A DNA stretch of 64,000 nucleotides from Mesobacillus foraminis (GTDB taxonomy: Bacteria > Bacillota > Bacilli > Bacillales > Cytobacillaceae). Numbering within the stretch: the stretch's first letter is position 1; each line of letters starts with the position of its first letter. The position numbers and the translations under genes were made by a program. Below the pieces are notes generated by a model. It was not told where the DNA came from and made no database searches. It was given only the letters and a program-made list of their open reading frames with translations. Positions 1 through 9,459 of this stretch are shown here, piece by piece. The stretch lies in the NCBI RefSeq assembly GCF_004340465.1, contig NZ_SLVV01000016.1, positions 19,991 through 83,990 of the forward strand, read 5' to 3'.

Positions 1-6
1 AATATA

Positions 7-324
7 ATGTACTTTGTTGGAAATAGTAATCCTCCCGTAAATACTTCCGTGAAGCAGACTTTTGGGAATATTGCTATTGGATTGTTAATAGATATAAGGA
101 CATCAACTATTCTTGATGCCAGTATCACTTTAGTCAGCCCGCTATCAATGGAATTTATCCGAGCGCAATTGGTTGGCAGGAATTTGGACTCCGAGATAGA
201 AGAAATCATTAAAAATGTAGAGCGGTACCAGGGGCCTGCATTAAAATCCATTATTGTGGCATTACGGGCAGTACATAATCGATATCGAAGTTTTATTTAT
301 TCAAATGAAAAGGTAAAAATATGA
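7..324 (+). CDS. DUF3870 family protein
   Basis: A 105-residue protein that resembles the DUF3870 family in length and pattern: an N-terminal YFVGNSNPP segment, then a central stretch on turnover of a small-molecule-like fold (GLLIDIRTSTILDAS), and a helical C-terminus (IEEIIKNVERYQGPALKSIIVAL). The biochemical role of DUF3870 is not known to me. The gene begins at the window edge, so its ribosome site cannot be judged. It lies on the same strand as the FAD oxidoreductase and dehydratase genes but is separated from them by a strong terminator, so it belongs to a different transcript. Family assignment is by recollection of the sequence pattern; moderately sure. Confidence 0.72.
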   Translation: MYFVGNSNPPVNTSVKQTFGNIAIGLLIDIRTSTILDASITLVSPLSMEFIRAQLVGRNLDSEIEEIIKNVERYQGPALKSIIVALRAVHNRYRSFIYSNEKVKI

Positions 325-408
325 TCATAACTCCAAACGGTGGTTATTTGCTTCGGTTAACTGAGTAGGTCCCCTATAAGGATCTATTTATCCATTAGCC
401 GAAAAACA

Positions 409-460
409 AGAGACCCGATGTTTAAGGTTATTACAATCTTAAATTCGAGGGTCTCTTTTT
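409..460 (+). terminator. Rho-independent terminator after the DUF3870 gene
   Basis: AGAGACCC at 409-416 pairs with GGGTCTCT at 449-456 and is followed by a T-run; the inner parts of the arms (TTTAAG/CTTAAA) also pair partly, giving a long stem. Confidence 0.85.
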
Positions 461-520
461 GTTTTTATTTTACTCATGATTTGCTGAAATACCGTTATTG
501 AGAAGGAAAGGAGATCAGAA

Positions 521-1840
521 GTGGATACTTTGGTGGAATCCGGCAGAGAAATCCCAGTTTCAGTTAAGACAGATATTTTAGTTGTTGGTGGCGGGGCTGC
601 AGGGTTGGCAGCTGCCGTTACGGCAGCTAGGCATGGTTGTCATGTATACCTTATTGAGAAGTATGGGTTCCTAGGAGGAACATTAACATCGGTCACCCTA
701 GGCAGCTTTTGTGGAATATTCACCGTTACAGAGGATGAAATCATTCCAGTAGTGAAAGGTTTTCAAGAAGAGTTGATTGAGTGTCTAAAGAAATATGAAG
801 GAGCTCTCCCCCCAAATCGGTGGTTAAAGACGGCATCAACTCCTTACGATGTATCCATTCTTAAAAGAGTAGCCGACGAACTTATTTCAGAGGCGGGTGT
901 TCGGATTGCCTATCATACTCAGGCCGTCTCTATTGTAATGGAAGGGGATCAGGTCAATGGGGTCATCGTTGAAAATAAAAATGGCCGATCTCTGATTAAA
1001 GCGAAGGTCGTTATTGATGCATCGGGTGATGGGGATATAGCGGCGATGGCAGGTGCTCCTTATCAGGTTGGCAGCAATGGCATTACACAGTTTCCGTCTG
1101 CTATGTTCCGAATGGCCAACGTTAATCTGGAAAAAATGAATGAACTGACGAGGAATGATTTTCAACATTATTTTCAACAGGCAAAGGATGATGGATATGA
1201 CTTGCCTCGGCTCTCGAGCGGGATTCACATTACCCCTCTATACGGAGTAGTCCATCTCAACGTAACGAAAATAGCCCGGGAGGACGGAAAACCTATTAAT
1301 CCGCTTAGCGCAGAAGACTTGACCTTTGCGGAAATAGAGGGTAGAAGGCAAGTATTCCTCTATGAAGAGATTCTTCGCCGATATGTTCCCGGGTTTGAGA
1401 GAGCAAAGGTAGTCGATATTGGATCTCAGATTGGAATACGGGAAGCAAGGCTGATCGGAGGCGAGTACACGCTAAGCAAAGAGGATATTTTGTCATACAA
1501 AAGGTTTGATGATGTGATTGCCTGTAGTGCTTGGCCTCTTGAAATCCATGGTTCTGACAACAAGACCACATGGGTATGGCTGGAACCGGGAAAGTTTTAT
1601 ACAATCCCCTATCGTTGTCTTATCCCAAGAAACATATCGAATGTGCTGACGGCAGGGCGGAATATATCAACCACTCATGAGGCACAAGCTTCCACTCGGG
1701 TATCGGCAGTTTGTATGGCTGTCGGCCAGGCCGCGGGAAGTGCCGCTTATCTGGCGCTTGGGTATCAAAATAAAGTCAGGGATATCCCAATTGATCACCT
1801 TCAGTCACTGTTAAAAGCACAAAATGCATTTCTAGGTTAA
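521..1840 (+). CDS. FAD-dependent oxidoreductase (FAD_oxidored type)
   Basis: A 439-residue flavoprotein. Residues 18-45 hold a Rossmann dinucleotide fold with GGGAAG at 23-28, and a late segment (LTAGRNISTTHEAQASTRV, then GQAAGSAA) is the second FAD-contact region seen in the FAD_oxidored/succinate-dehydrogenase-like family. Such proteins oxidise hydroxy-acids or similar substrates; the exact substrate cannot be read from the sequence. The start is GTG, chosen because AGGAAAGGAG sits 8 bases upstream. The dehydratase gene follows 62 bases later on the same strand, then an unusual Nramp-like transporter, which together suggest uptake and breakdown of a sugar acid or hydroxy acid. That pathway is inferred. 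Confidence 0.85.
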   Translation: MDTLVESGREIPVSVKTDILVVGGGAAGLAAAVTAARHGCHVYLIEKYGFLGGTLTSVTLGSFCGIFTVTEDEIIPVVKGFQEELIECLKKYEGALPPNRWLKTASTPYDVSILKRVADELISEAGVRIAYHTQAVSIVMEGDQVNGVIVENKNGRSLIKAKVVIDASGDGDIAAMAGAPYQVGSNGITQFPSAMFRMANVNLEKMNELTRNDFQHYFQQAKDDGYDLPRLSSGIHITPLYGVVHLNVTKIAREDGKPINPLSAEDLTFAEIEGRRQVFLYEEILRRYVPGFERAKVVDIGSQIGIREARLIGGEYTLSKEDILSYKRFDDVIACSAWPLEIHGSDNKTTWVWLEPGKFYTIPYRCLIPRNISNVLTAGRNISTTHEAQASTRVSAVCMAVGQAAGSAAYLALGYQNKVRDIPIDHLQSLLKAQNAFLG

Positions 1841-1902
1841 TAAATTGAAAGCCCTTACCTAGAGGCGGATGTTATAGAAATGATAGATTAGGAGGAAGAA
1901 AC

Positions 1903-3567
1903 ATGCTAAGAAGTAATCTAAAACCAGGTTCTACCAGCTGGGCGGTAAGAAGGACTCAGTGGAAGTTTTTAGGGTTATCGGAAGAGGATTTTGAACGACC
2001 AAAAATAGCTGTTATCAATACTTCATCGACCTTGTCTTCCTGTTACATTCATCTCGATGATATTTCAGAAAAGGTCCAGGAAGGGATCCGCAGGGCAGGA
2101 GGTGTTCCTTTTGAAATCAGGACGACGGCTCCCAGTGATTTCATTACGAATGCAGGCAGAGAAGGACGTTACATCTTGCCAAGCAGGGATTTAATCGTAA
2201 ATGATATCGAGGTCATGGTTGAAGGGGCGTTGTTGGATGGCATGATCTGTTTATCTTCCTGTGATAAGACCGCTCCCGCCCATATGATGGCAGGTGCGCG
2301 CCTTAATATCCCCACCATTATTGTTCCATGCGGATACAACAAGGGAGGCATGTGCGGAAAGGCGTTTGTGGATATTGACGATGTTTTTGAGTCGGTTGGT
2401 AAGATTTCAAAAGGGGATCTTTCCGTTGACCAGCTTACTGATATGACCAATGTTGGAATTACGACTCCAGGTGTATGTGCGGGAATGGGGACAGCCAATA
2501 CCATGCACATACTAGCCGAGGCATTAGGGATGACATTGCCGGGCATCGCTCCGATTGCCGCGAACAGCCCGAAGCTTTATGAATTTATTGAGCGTTCCTC
2601 CCGAAGAATTGTTGAAATGATTCATGAAGAGCTGACTCCCCGAAGGATTTTAACAGTGGAAGCCTTTGAAAATGCGGTACGAGTTGCATTGGCGATCGGT
2701 GGATCAGTCAACTCATTGAGACATTTATCTGCGGTTGCTGCAGAAGCCGAACTTGACGTTAACATAGTCCAGGTATTTGAACGGATTGTGGAAGAGTCTT
2801 CCTTACTGGTCAATGTCAGGCCAAACGGTCCAGACCATATTGAGGACTTGGAGCAAGCGGGTGGTGCCATGGGGGTAATGAAGCAATTGGAAGATAAAAT
2901 CAATCAGGGCATTCTCACCGTTTCAGGAAGAACGGTTGGTGAAAATTTACAGGAATTAAAGGAAGTGGATGAAAAGATTATAAGGAGCTCAAATGATCCT
3001 TGGAGAAAGACCTCTGGCCTGGTTATTTTGAGAGGAAACCTTGCGCCGGAGGGAGCCATTTCAAAGGCATCATCGGCTCCTGAGGACAAACAGTTTTTTG
3101 AAGGTACAGCAAAGGTTTTTAATTCTGGGACAAAAGCAATTGAAGCATTGGAACAAGGGGCTATCCAACCAGGGGATGTAGTCGTAATTCGTGAAGCAGG
3201 GCCAAAAGGAGGTCCAGGAACTTTACTAACCGCTTCTCACTTTATCGCTTCTTTAACAGGAGCGGGGATGAATGAAGAGGTAGCTGTCATTACAGACGGA
3301 CAGAACTCTGGTTTGAATAGAGGGATTTTAGTCAGTCAGATCATGCCGGAGGCGGCGGAGGGTGGGCCATTAGCTGTAGTAAAGGAAGGCGATGCCATTC
3401 AGATTGACCTAATAAATAAGAAGATAAATGTTCTTATTAGTGATGAAGAGCTACAGAATAGGCTTGAAGAGTGGGTGCCAACCGAAAAGGAGGTTCCGCG
3501 CGGGTGGTTGAAAATTTATCAAAAGGTTGTTCAGTCTGGCAATAAAGGGTCTATTTTACTGGAGTGA
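1903..3567 (+). CDS. IlvD/Edd family dehydratase
   Basis: A 554-residue member of the dihydroxy-acid / 6-phosphogluconate / aldonate dehydratase family, which removes water from a 2,3-dihydroxy acid using an Fe-S cluster. Cys47 (SSC), Cys120 (SSCDKTAPAHMM) and Cys192 (GVCAGMGTANTM) match the three cluster ligands. The length is typical. A GGAGG site lies 8 bases before the ATG. Because it is coupled to an FAD oxidoreductase and a transporter rather than to ilv genes, it is more likely a catabolic sugar-acid or hydroxy-acid dehydratase than the branched-chain amino acid enzyme IlvD; this is inference from context. The 156-base gap to the transporter gene holds a possible structured leader. Confidence 0.88.
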   Translation: MLRSNLKPGSTSWAVRRTQWKFLGLSEEDFERPKIAVINTSSTLSSCYIHLDDISEKVQEGIRRAGGVPFEIRTTAPSDFITNAGREGRYILPSRDLIVNDIEVMVEGALLDGMICLSSCDKTAPAHMMAGARLNIPTIIVPCGYNKGGMCGKAFVDIDDVFESVGKISKGDLSVDQLTDMTNVGITTPGVCAGMGTANTMHILAEALGMTLPGIAPIAANSPKLYEFIERSSRRIVEMIHEELTPRRILTVEAFENAVRVALAIGGSVNSLRHLSAVAAEAELDVNIVQVFERIVEESSLLVNVRPNGPDHIEDLEQAGGAMGVMKQLEDKINQGILTVSGRTVGENLQELKEVDEKIIRSSNDPWRKTSGLVILRGNLAPEGAISKASSAPEDKQFFEGTAKVFNSGTKAIEALEQGAIQPGDVVVIREAGPKGGPGTLLTASHFIASLTGAGMNEEVAVITDGQNSGLNRGILVSQIMPEAAEGGPLAVVKEGDAIQIDLINKKINVLISDEELQNRLEEWVPTEKEVPRGWLKIYQKVVQSGNKGSILLE

Positions 3568-3628
3568 CTGTTTCATCCTTCAAGACTCTTTTCACGATCA
3601 ACCCACTTTCCAGTATTAAACTGAATAG

Positions 3629-3679
3629 TCAACCTTGAAATGAATGCGCTTTCGCATTGGGGTAGCGGGCCGAGGTTGA
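3629..3679 (+). promoter_or_regulatory. Possible structured leader of the Nramp-like gene
   Basis: TCAACCT (3629-3635) pairs perfectly with AGGTTGA (3673-3679), enclosing a second perfect hairpin AATGCG/CGCATT (3643-3648 / 3653-3658). There is no T-run. It could be a cis-acting RNA or a processing site; I do not recognise a known riboswitch class. Confidence 0.35.
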
Positions 3680-3723
3680 AACATTAATACGACCATAAAG
3701 GGTAACGAATAGGGGGATGTTAA

Positions 3724-5061
3724 ATGGCTGATATAAATACTAATCTAAATAAAGAAAATCCGGTGCTTCCATCAACAGATGTCAGTGATGAACAGCTGGG
3801 GGCACCGATTCCCAAAACCTTTTGGGAGTATATAAAATCCTTCGGACCCGGAATCGTAGTAGTATTAACCTGGCTTGGTGCCGGTGATTTAGTGGACTCT
3901 TCCCTGGCTGGAGCCCATTATGGGTATACTCTTATGTGGGGCCTGGTCTTGGCCCTGGTCATGAGATATATTCTCGTCGATATCATCGCGAAGTTTCAGT
4001 TGTTAAACATTCAAGGATTGTCCATAATGGAGGGCTACGGTAAAATTTCACCCATCATCCCTGTTATTCTAGGGATAGGGGGAGTACTGTTGGGTCACTT
4101 TTACGTGGCCTTCCTTGCAAAGGGTGTTGGTGAATCGATTGCTCTCCTTACGGGTACCGGGAGTACTCTTCTTTGGGCAACCGTCGCAGTTTTTGCTGGA
4201 TTTCTCATAACTGGAAGATCGGTTTATTCCTATTTAGAATTAACCGAAAAGATTGTATTGGCGATCATGGCGATTAGTTTGATTGGAGGGGCTATGCTAG
4301 TCGGGCCGAGTTGGGGTGAAATGGCCAAGGGTACCTTTACCTTTGATGTCCCTGATAAAGTGGGGTCCTTTGATGCACTCCTGATTGTTGCTTCCCTAAT
4401 AGGGGCAGTAGGTGGATCACTGGCCAATCTGCTGTATCCGACTTTTATGAAGGAAAAGGGCTATATCAGGCCTGAACATAGGAAGGTTCAAAGGTATGAT
4501 CTGTTGTTCGGCATTTTCATCATCATTGTGTTGGACTTGGCTGTTTGGGTAATAGGAGCGGAAGTACTGCATCCAAGAGGCATTGAAATCACGAGTTTCC
4601 AAGGTTTGGCTGAAAGTTTAGGGATGGTATTAGGGCCATTAGGTACAGTGATTATTTATCTTGGTGTATTTGGTGCTTGTTTTAGCGGGGTGATTGGTTA
4701 TCCAGCTGGATTTCCGAAGATGGGGATCGAAGGAATTTACATTGCCAAACCTGAACGGAAGGATAAGTACTCCTCCTATAAAAAAGATCCAATTTACCGT
4801 CTTTATTATTTTACTGTCCTATTCTTGCCTTTAATTTGGTCTATACCGGGAATGCCGGGATTTATTTGGCTGACGGTTGTCGTAAACGCTGCCCAGTTGA
4901 TCCTATTGCCCCTTGTTTCCATTGGTTTATTGTACTTGATCAATCGCAAGGATTTAATGGGCAAGGAAGCAAGAAAACCTTTAGACAATGTCTTATTGCT
5001 GTTTTTAACAGCATTGGCCCTTTGGGGAACGTATCAAACAGCCGTTAGTTTATTTTCATAA
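3724..5061 (+). CDS. Divergent Nramp-family membrane transporter
   Basis: A 445-residue polytopic membrane protein with about 11 hydrophobic segments and the Nramp-like opening GPGIVVVLTWLGAGD. In true metal Nramps the first unwound helix carries DPGN and the sixth carries AxxMPH, both metal ligands. Here the equivalent spots read GAGD and GGSLAN, so the canonical metal site is absent. It may carry something other than Mn/Fe, or use a different site. Since it follows an FAD oxidoreductase and an IlvD-type dehydratase, an organic acid is a reasonable guess, but only a guess. A GGGGG-containing ribosome site precedes the ATG. A terminator follows directly. Confidence 0.75.
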   Translation: MADINTNLNKENPVLPSTDVSDEQLGAPIPKTFWEYIKSFGPGIVVVLTWLGAGDLVDSSLAGAHYGYTLMWGLVLALVMRYILVDIIAKFQLLNIQGLSIMEGYGKISPIIPVILGIGGVLLGHFYVAFLAKGVGESIALLTGTGSTLLWATVAVFAGFLITGRSVYSYLELTEKIVLAIMAISLIGGAMLVGPSWGEMAKGTFTFDVPDKVGSFDALLIVASLIGAVGGSLANLLYPTFMKEKGYIRPEHRKVQRYDLLFGIFIIIVLDLAVWVIGAEVLHPRGIEITSFQGLAESLGMVLGPLGTVIIYLGVFGACFSGVIGYPAGFPKMGIEGIYIAKPERKDKYSSYKKDPIYRLYYFTVLFLPLIWSIPGMPGFIWLTVVVNAAQLILLPLVSIGLLYLINRKDLMGKEARKPLDNVLLLFLTALALWGTYQTAVSLFS

Positions 5062-5084
5062 TTTAAAACCTGCATGGTATTAGT

Positions 5085-5116
5085 AGGAATCCTCGCCTTA
5101 GGGGATTCCTCTTTTT
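5085..5116 (+). terminator. Terminator after the Nramp-like gene
   Basis: AGGAATCC (5085-5092) pairs with GGATTCCT (5103-5110), followed by CTTTTTCTTT. Confidence 0.85.
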
Positions 5117-5627
5117 CTTTCTAAGCCAAAGGCAAGGATTGGAATATTATCGGTTATAATCGGATGGATTTCACGTTAGCAATTTTAATATAATCCATGT
5201 TTAAAAGGTTGATACAACTATTTAACAGGGTGGCAACAAAATATTATGACCATTTTTTTAAGTTTGTTTTCAATTCTTAGATATTTTTAGACATTGAAAT
5301 GATAATCGTCTTACTAAAATGCTTGATGAAGTAGGTTTGTAACGCCTACTCCAACACCTAATTGGTGGCGTAAATTTCGATTTCAACTATTATTATTAAT
5401 GTTTTTGAATATATTAATGGCAACAATTATGTTATTGATATTGATAGTATTAAAGTTGCATTCAAACCCATGAATTTATCAATTAATCTTAGTACAATAT
5501 GATGTATTATGTTTTCTTAATACTAATTTAACTCTCCGTAACTACCAATTTACAATTCATAAGTAAAATGGTTATGAACTTAGTATAAAATTTCTAGCGT
5601 TCTAATAAAAGGTGAGGAGCAAGTGTA
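5117..5627. other. AT-rich gene-free stretch
   Basis: No credible gene. Very AT-rich. It presumably includes the promoter of the metallophosphoesterase gene, but I see no unambiguous -35/-10 pair. Confidence 0.5.
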
Positions 5628-7049
5628 ATGACTGACAAAAAGAATCCAGAAGAAGAGGTTAATTGGCTACAGGGTATTTCACCTAATGAGAATATGAATC
5701 GTAGAGGATTTTTGCAGAAGACAACATTAGTAGTGGGAGCGGCTATGGGTGCAACATTAGTAAATTCATTACCTGGGTTTCCTGTGATGGCAGCATCCAG
5801 TAGCGCCGTAGGCAAGGCAAAAGGAAGGAAACCAGATATCGTTTTCCCTGTTATTAGCGATGTACATATTAAATCCAATAGTAATGATAATCTGGATAAG
5901 TTTGTATCCACTTTAGAACAATTGAATGAAATTGCTCCAATGCAGGATGCTTTTGTCGTTGTAGGTGATTTAACGGAGAATGGGCACACAGAAGAATACG
6001 ATAAATTCTTTTCCGTTTATAACGCAAGGAGACAAACAAAAGCAGCTTCCTTGGTAGCGATTGGTAACCATGATTACTGGAACGGGTTAGCGGTACAGGA
6101 TGCGCAAAAGAGATTCCTTGAAAAATCCTCCATGGAATCGATTTACTACCATAAAGTGATCAAGGGTTATCATTTTATTGTCCTCGGAACAGAGGATGGA
6201 GTAACCGAAGGAACCTTTTCGGTTAAACAAATTGAGTGGATGGCGGACAAGTTGAAGCAGGCAAACAGTGATGATCCAAAAAAACCAATTTTTGTATTTC
6301 ATCACCAGCCGATAATGGGGACGGTTTACGGCAGCGAATGGGGCTTTTCTGAAAATCGTAATCTATTTTACGATACTTTAAAAGCCTATCCTCAGGTAAT
6401 TTCCTTCTCGGGTCATACTCATTACCCACTAGACGATCCTAGAATTATCCATCAAAAGGATTTTACCTCTATTGGAACCTCAACAGGTGCCTATTTGTGG
6501 CTTGACGCTGGAAGGGTCCAAGGGGAAGTGCCAGAGGGCGTGAATGTTCTAAACCAGGCCCTCATCGTTGAAGTCTATAATAATAAAGTATTGATTAATC
6601 GTCGTGATATACATAACAATGATTGGACAGGGGAGCCGTTTGAAATCTCCCAACCCGCCAAGAAGAATAAGTTTATATATACTGACGACCGGGACAAAAA
6701 AGCACCCTTCTTTACAAAGGATGCAATGATTTCACTAATTCATGACAAAACGACGGCTGCCAGTCTTGCTGTTATGTTTTCTCAAGCTAAAGATGACTTG
6801 TTGGTCCATGATTACAAAATGACTGTTGTCAATATGGGAACAGGAAAAATAGAGAAAGAGATTCTAGGCTTTTCTGAATTCTATAAAGATCCTGTCCCTA
6901 ATCCTATTACACTACCTATTGATGGATTAAAACCTGATACTTTATATGAAATTAAGGTAATTGCAATTGATGCATTCGGCAATGAAAGCAATAGCTCATT
7001 GAGAGTGCTGGGGAAGACGTTAATGGTAAAGGAAAAAGTAAATATATAA
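5628..7049 (+). CDS. Tat-exported metallophosphoesterase
   Basis: A 473-residue calcineurin-like phosphoesterase. Residues 24-56 form a twin-arginine signal (NRRGFLQK followed by a hydrophobic run), so it should be exported folded with its metals bound. Metal-site motifs are in order: SDVH (78-80), GDLTENG (113-119), GNHD (146-149), then FHHQP and SGHTH. The C-terminal ~120 residues look like a beta-sandwich/fibronectin-type domain, as found in DUF4073-containing metallophosphoesterases. Substrate unknown; probably a phosphate mono- or diester outside the cell. GGTGAGGAG lies upstream of the ATG. It stands alone between two gene-free stretches. Confidence 0.85.
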   Translation: MTDKKNPEEEVNWLQGISPNENMNRRGFLQKTTLVVGAAMGATLVNSLPGFPVMAASSSAVGKAKGRKPDIVFPVISDVHIKSNSNDNLDKFVSTLEQLNEIAPMQDAFVVVGDLTENGHTEEYDKFFSVYNARRQTKAASLVAIGNHDYWNGLAVQDAQKRFLEKSSMESIYYHKVIKGYHFIVLGTEDGVTEGTFSVKQIEWMADKLKQANSDDPKKPIFVFHHQPIMGTVYGSEWGFSENRNLFYDTLKAYPQVISFSGHTHYPLDDPRIIHQKDFTSIGTSTGAYLWLDAGRVQGEVPEGVNVLNQALIVEVYNNKVLINRRDIHNNDWTGEPFEISQPAKKNKFIYTDDRDKKAPFFTKDAMISLIHDKTTAASLAVMFSQAKDDLLVHDYKMTVVNMGTGKIEKEILGFSEFYKDPVPNPITLPIDGLKPDTLYEIKVIAIDAFGNESNSSLRVLGKTLMVKEKVNI

Positions 7050-7679
7050 TCATTCATTGCAAGTAGATTTTAATAAATTAAGGTGTAACCTGGATGCAGT
7101 GATGACTGAAAGAGAGATTGCTGTCTCTGTGTCAAAGTTGTTCTCCCCAATATATATACAACTTCTTTCGTGATAAGAATTTCTGTGCACGACAGATAAT
7201 TTGGCAGGAGGGGCTATATCATTTGTGCTGAGATGGAGACGAATTTTTACCTATGTTCATAAGAACGTAGCTTTCTTTTATAAATGATGAGTGGAAGGGT
7301 AGCTTATTTCATGATTTCGTTGTGTTAAAGGAAGCAGGAGAAAGATCGTCTGCCATTAAATATAATTGTTTTATTGAAGCACTTTTGATACGATAAAAGT
7401 ATTCTTAAGAAGTGGAGGTTTTTCTTGTGACAGCATCTATGAGATTAAGATTCCCAACTTTCATCCGTTAATTAAATACGTTTGAAGGCTCTGCCTACGT
7501 TCAGAGTAACGGGATTAGTCTGTCTATTTTTAAGGAAACCTAAGCTTGACGGTTATTTAAAAGAGGGAACAATGTTCCTTCTTTTTTGTTGTCTTTGAAA
7601 AGTGAATGAATAGAGCGGTATGATCTTATGGATGTAGGTGAAGCAAATAAATTTTTCTATAGAAATGAGCTGTTAATCA
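7050..7679. other. Gene-free stretch with decayed coding traces
   Basis: No intact gene. Around 7275-7395 one forward frame reads sensibly (NDEWKGSLFHDFVVLKEAG and onward), but it is short and I cannot name it; it is likely a gene remnant. A short GGGAAC/GTTCCT hairpin with a T-run at 7565-7587 could be a weak terminator. Confidence 0.4.
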
Positions 7680-8925
7680 ATGAATCAAATAAATAATAAG
7701 ATCAAGGAGAACTGGTTAAAGAATATCATTCTCTTTTTAAGCAGCCAGACGATCTCACTATTTGGATATTCCCTGGTTCAGTATGCAATTATGTGGCACA
7801 TCACGTTAACAACAGAATCCGGGTTGATGATGACATTGTATATTCTTTGTGGGTTTATCCCGACCTTTATTTTGTCACCAGTTGCTGGGGTTTGGGCTGA
7901 TCGCTATAACCGTAAGATGCTGATTATGTTAGCAGACGGACTTATCGCAATTGCAACTCTGACCCTAGCTATTCTCTTTTCTATGGGCTTTGATGCAATT
8001 TGGCTGCTTTTTGTAATGGCAGCGGTTCGTGCGTTCGGAACGGGAATTCAAATGCCGGCGGGTAGGGGCTATTTTACCGCAGATTGTCCCTAAGGATAAA
8101 CTGACGAAGGTGAATGGAGCAAATGGCAGTATTCAAGCCATTATTATGTTCATATCTCCAATGGTTAGTGCGGCGCTATTAGGACTGACAACAATTGAAG
8201 TGATATTCTATATAGATGTCATTACAGCAGCCATTGCCATTGTTACACTTCTGGCCTTCTTAAAAGTTTCTGTACATGAGAAAGCATCAGAAAAACAAAC
8301 AACAAGCTACTTTAGTGACTTTAAACAAGGGCTGCACTATGTGAATACCCATGATTTTCTGAAGAAGTTCTTCCTGTTCTTTGCGGTATTCTTTGTGTTA
8401 ATGGCACCAGCATCATTTTTGACACCTCTTCAGGTAACACGCAGTTTTGGTGACGACGTATGGCGATTATCAGCGATTGAAATTGCCTTCTCCATTGGCA
8501 TGATGGTAGGTGGGGGTATAATCGCTTCCTGGGGTGGCTTTGAAAATAAAATAAAAACGTTAGGATCCGCAAGTGTCATTATGGGCGTTTGCACATTTGC
8601 ACTTGGAGTGGTTCCATTCTTTTGGGGTTATTTAGCCTTCATGGCTATATTCGGGGTTGCATTGCCCATTTTTAATACACCAGCAACGGTTTTATTACAG
8701 GAGAAAGTAGAAGAAGATTATTTAGGAAGAGTTTTTGGTGTAATGGGGATGATTTCAACCTCGATGATGCCACTTGGAATGCTGATTTTTGGACCAATTG
8801 CTGACATTATCAAAATTGAATGGCTGCTGGCAGGAACTGGAGTGTTTATCATCATACTTGCCGTACTTTTAGGACAAAACCAGGTATTAATTGAAGCGGG
8901 AAAGCCTGCATTTAAAAAATCATAA
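7680..8925 (+). pseudogene. MFS efflux transporter, frameshifted
   Basis: A DHA3/MFS_3-type exporter broken in two frames. The first 126 or so residues (WHITLTTESGLMMTLYILCGF, then AGVWADRYNRK, the MFS signature loop) end in frame 1. The rest continues in another frame as VGAILPQIVPKDKLTKVNG to the C-terminus at 8925. The switch lies at the G-run 8060-8062: removing one G would restore a continuous protein of about 414 residues with 12 membrane spans. Either a real single-base insertion or a sequencing error. Its last third is repeated at 13197, on the far side of the mnxG gene. The start codon lacks a good ribosome site. Confidence 0.85.
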
Positions 8926-8962
8926 CTTCAAGAAAAAATAATTTAAGTTTAAAACTCATATT

Positions 8963-8994
8963 AACGTCTCTACGTAAAGTAGGGGCGTTTTTAT
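8963..8994 (+). terminator. Terminator after the MFS gene
   Basis: AACGTCTCTAC (8963-8973) pairs with GTAGGGGCGTT (8979-8989) using two G-U pairs, followed by a T-run. The same terminator recurs at 13507. Confidence 0.85.
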
Positions 8995-9342
8995 CTAGAA
9001 TAAATCTTTGGTTAAATGCAGTGGCTCCAGTATCAGGCATCCCTGGGAGCTCTTTTTAGCTCCTTTGTAAAGTTTGCCCTTAAAGTACCTATAAGAATAG
9101 AAAAAACTGCTTTTAGTCATGTTGGTAAGTTCTGTTGTGAATTATATAACTCAATAAGCATATGTATTTAGGGTAGAAATAGTTACCCATCATATTATCA
9201 CAATTTGTATAGAAAATTTGATTCGTTCTTTTCCAACTTCAAACCCCGCTATCCGTTCAATTGAGTAGGCACATAATTAGGTTTTATAAATGTTTATAGA
9301 CCACTCAGTTTCTCAAACCCAAGAAAAAGGAGGACTTTATTG
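8995..9342. other. Upstream region of mnx locus 1
   Basis: No gene. It must contain the promoter of the mnxF-remnant/mnxG pair. A CACATAATTAG element near 9270 resembles the -10 of SigK promoters (CATAnnnTA), but I could not find a well-spaced -35 AC element, so this is only a suggestion. Confidence 0.35.
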
Positions 9343-9459
9343 ATGGCTGGAACAACCTCTCATACCTGTAACATTGAGGTTACTTATATCATGCTGCCTG
9401 GTGGACCATGTATCTCTGAATTAACAGATGATTTATGCTGGGGACACCCAAATGTTTAG
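9343..9459 (+). pseudogene. mnxF remnant (38 codons) before mnxG copy 1
   Basis: A 38-residue frame behind an excellent AAAGGAGGAC site. Its core NIEVTYIMLPGGPCISELTDDL matches the C-terminus of the full 102-residue MnxF at 52393-52701 (NIEVFYIETPDGPCIPELRDDL). The first ~75 residues of MnxF are missing and replaced by MAGTTSHTC. The ancestral stop was lost, so the frame runs on to a TAG that overlaps the mnxG start (ATGTTTAG). It is therefore a truncated mnxF that may now serve only to couple translation into mnxG. The alignment to the other copy is seen directly. Confidence 0.8.

Noticed and set aside
3629..3679. Known metal riboswitch (yybP-ykoY or NiCo)
   Set aside because: The conserved loops of those classes are not present; kept only as an unclassified leader.
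9428..9451. An earlier in-frame ATG for mnxG copy 1
   Set aside because: It has no ribosome site, lies inside the mnxF remnant, and would add eight residues absent from the otherwise equal-length copy 2.
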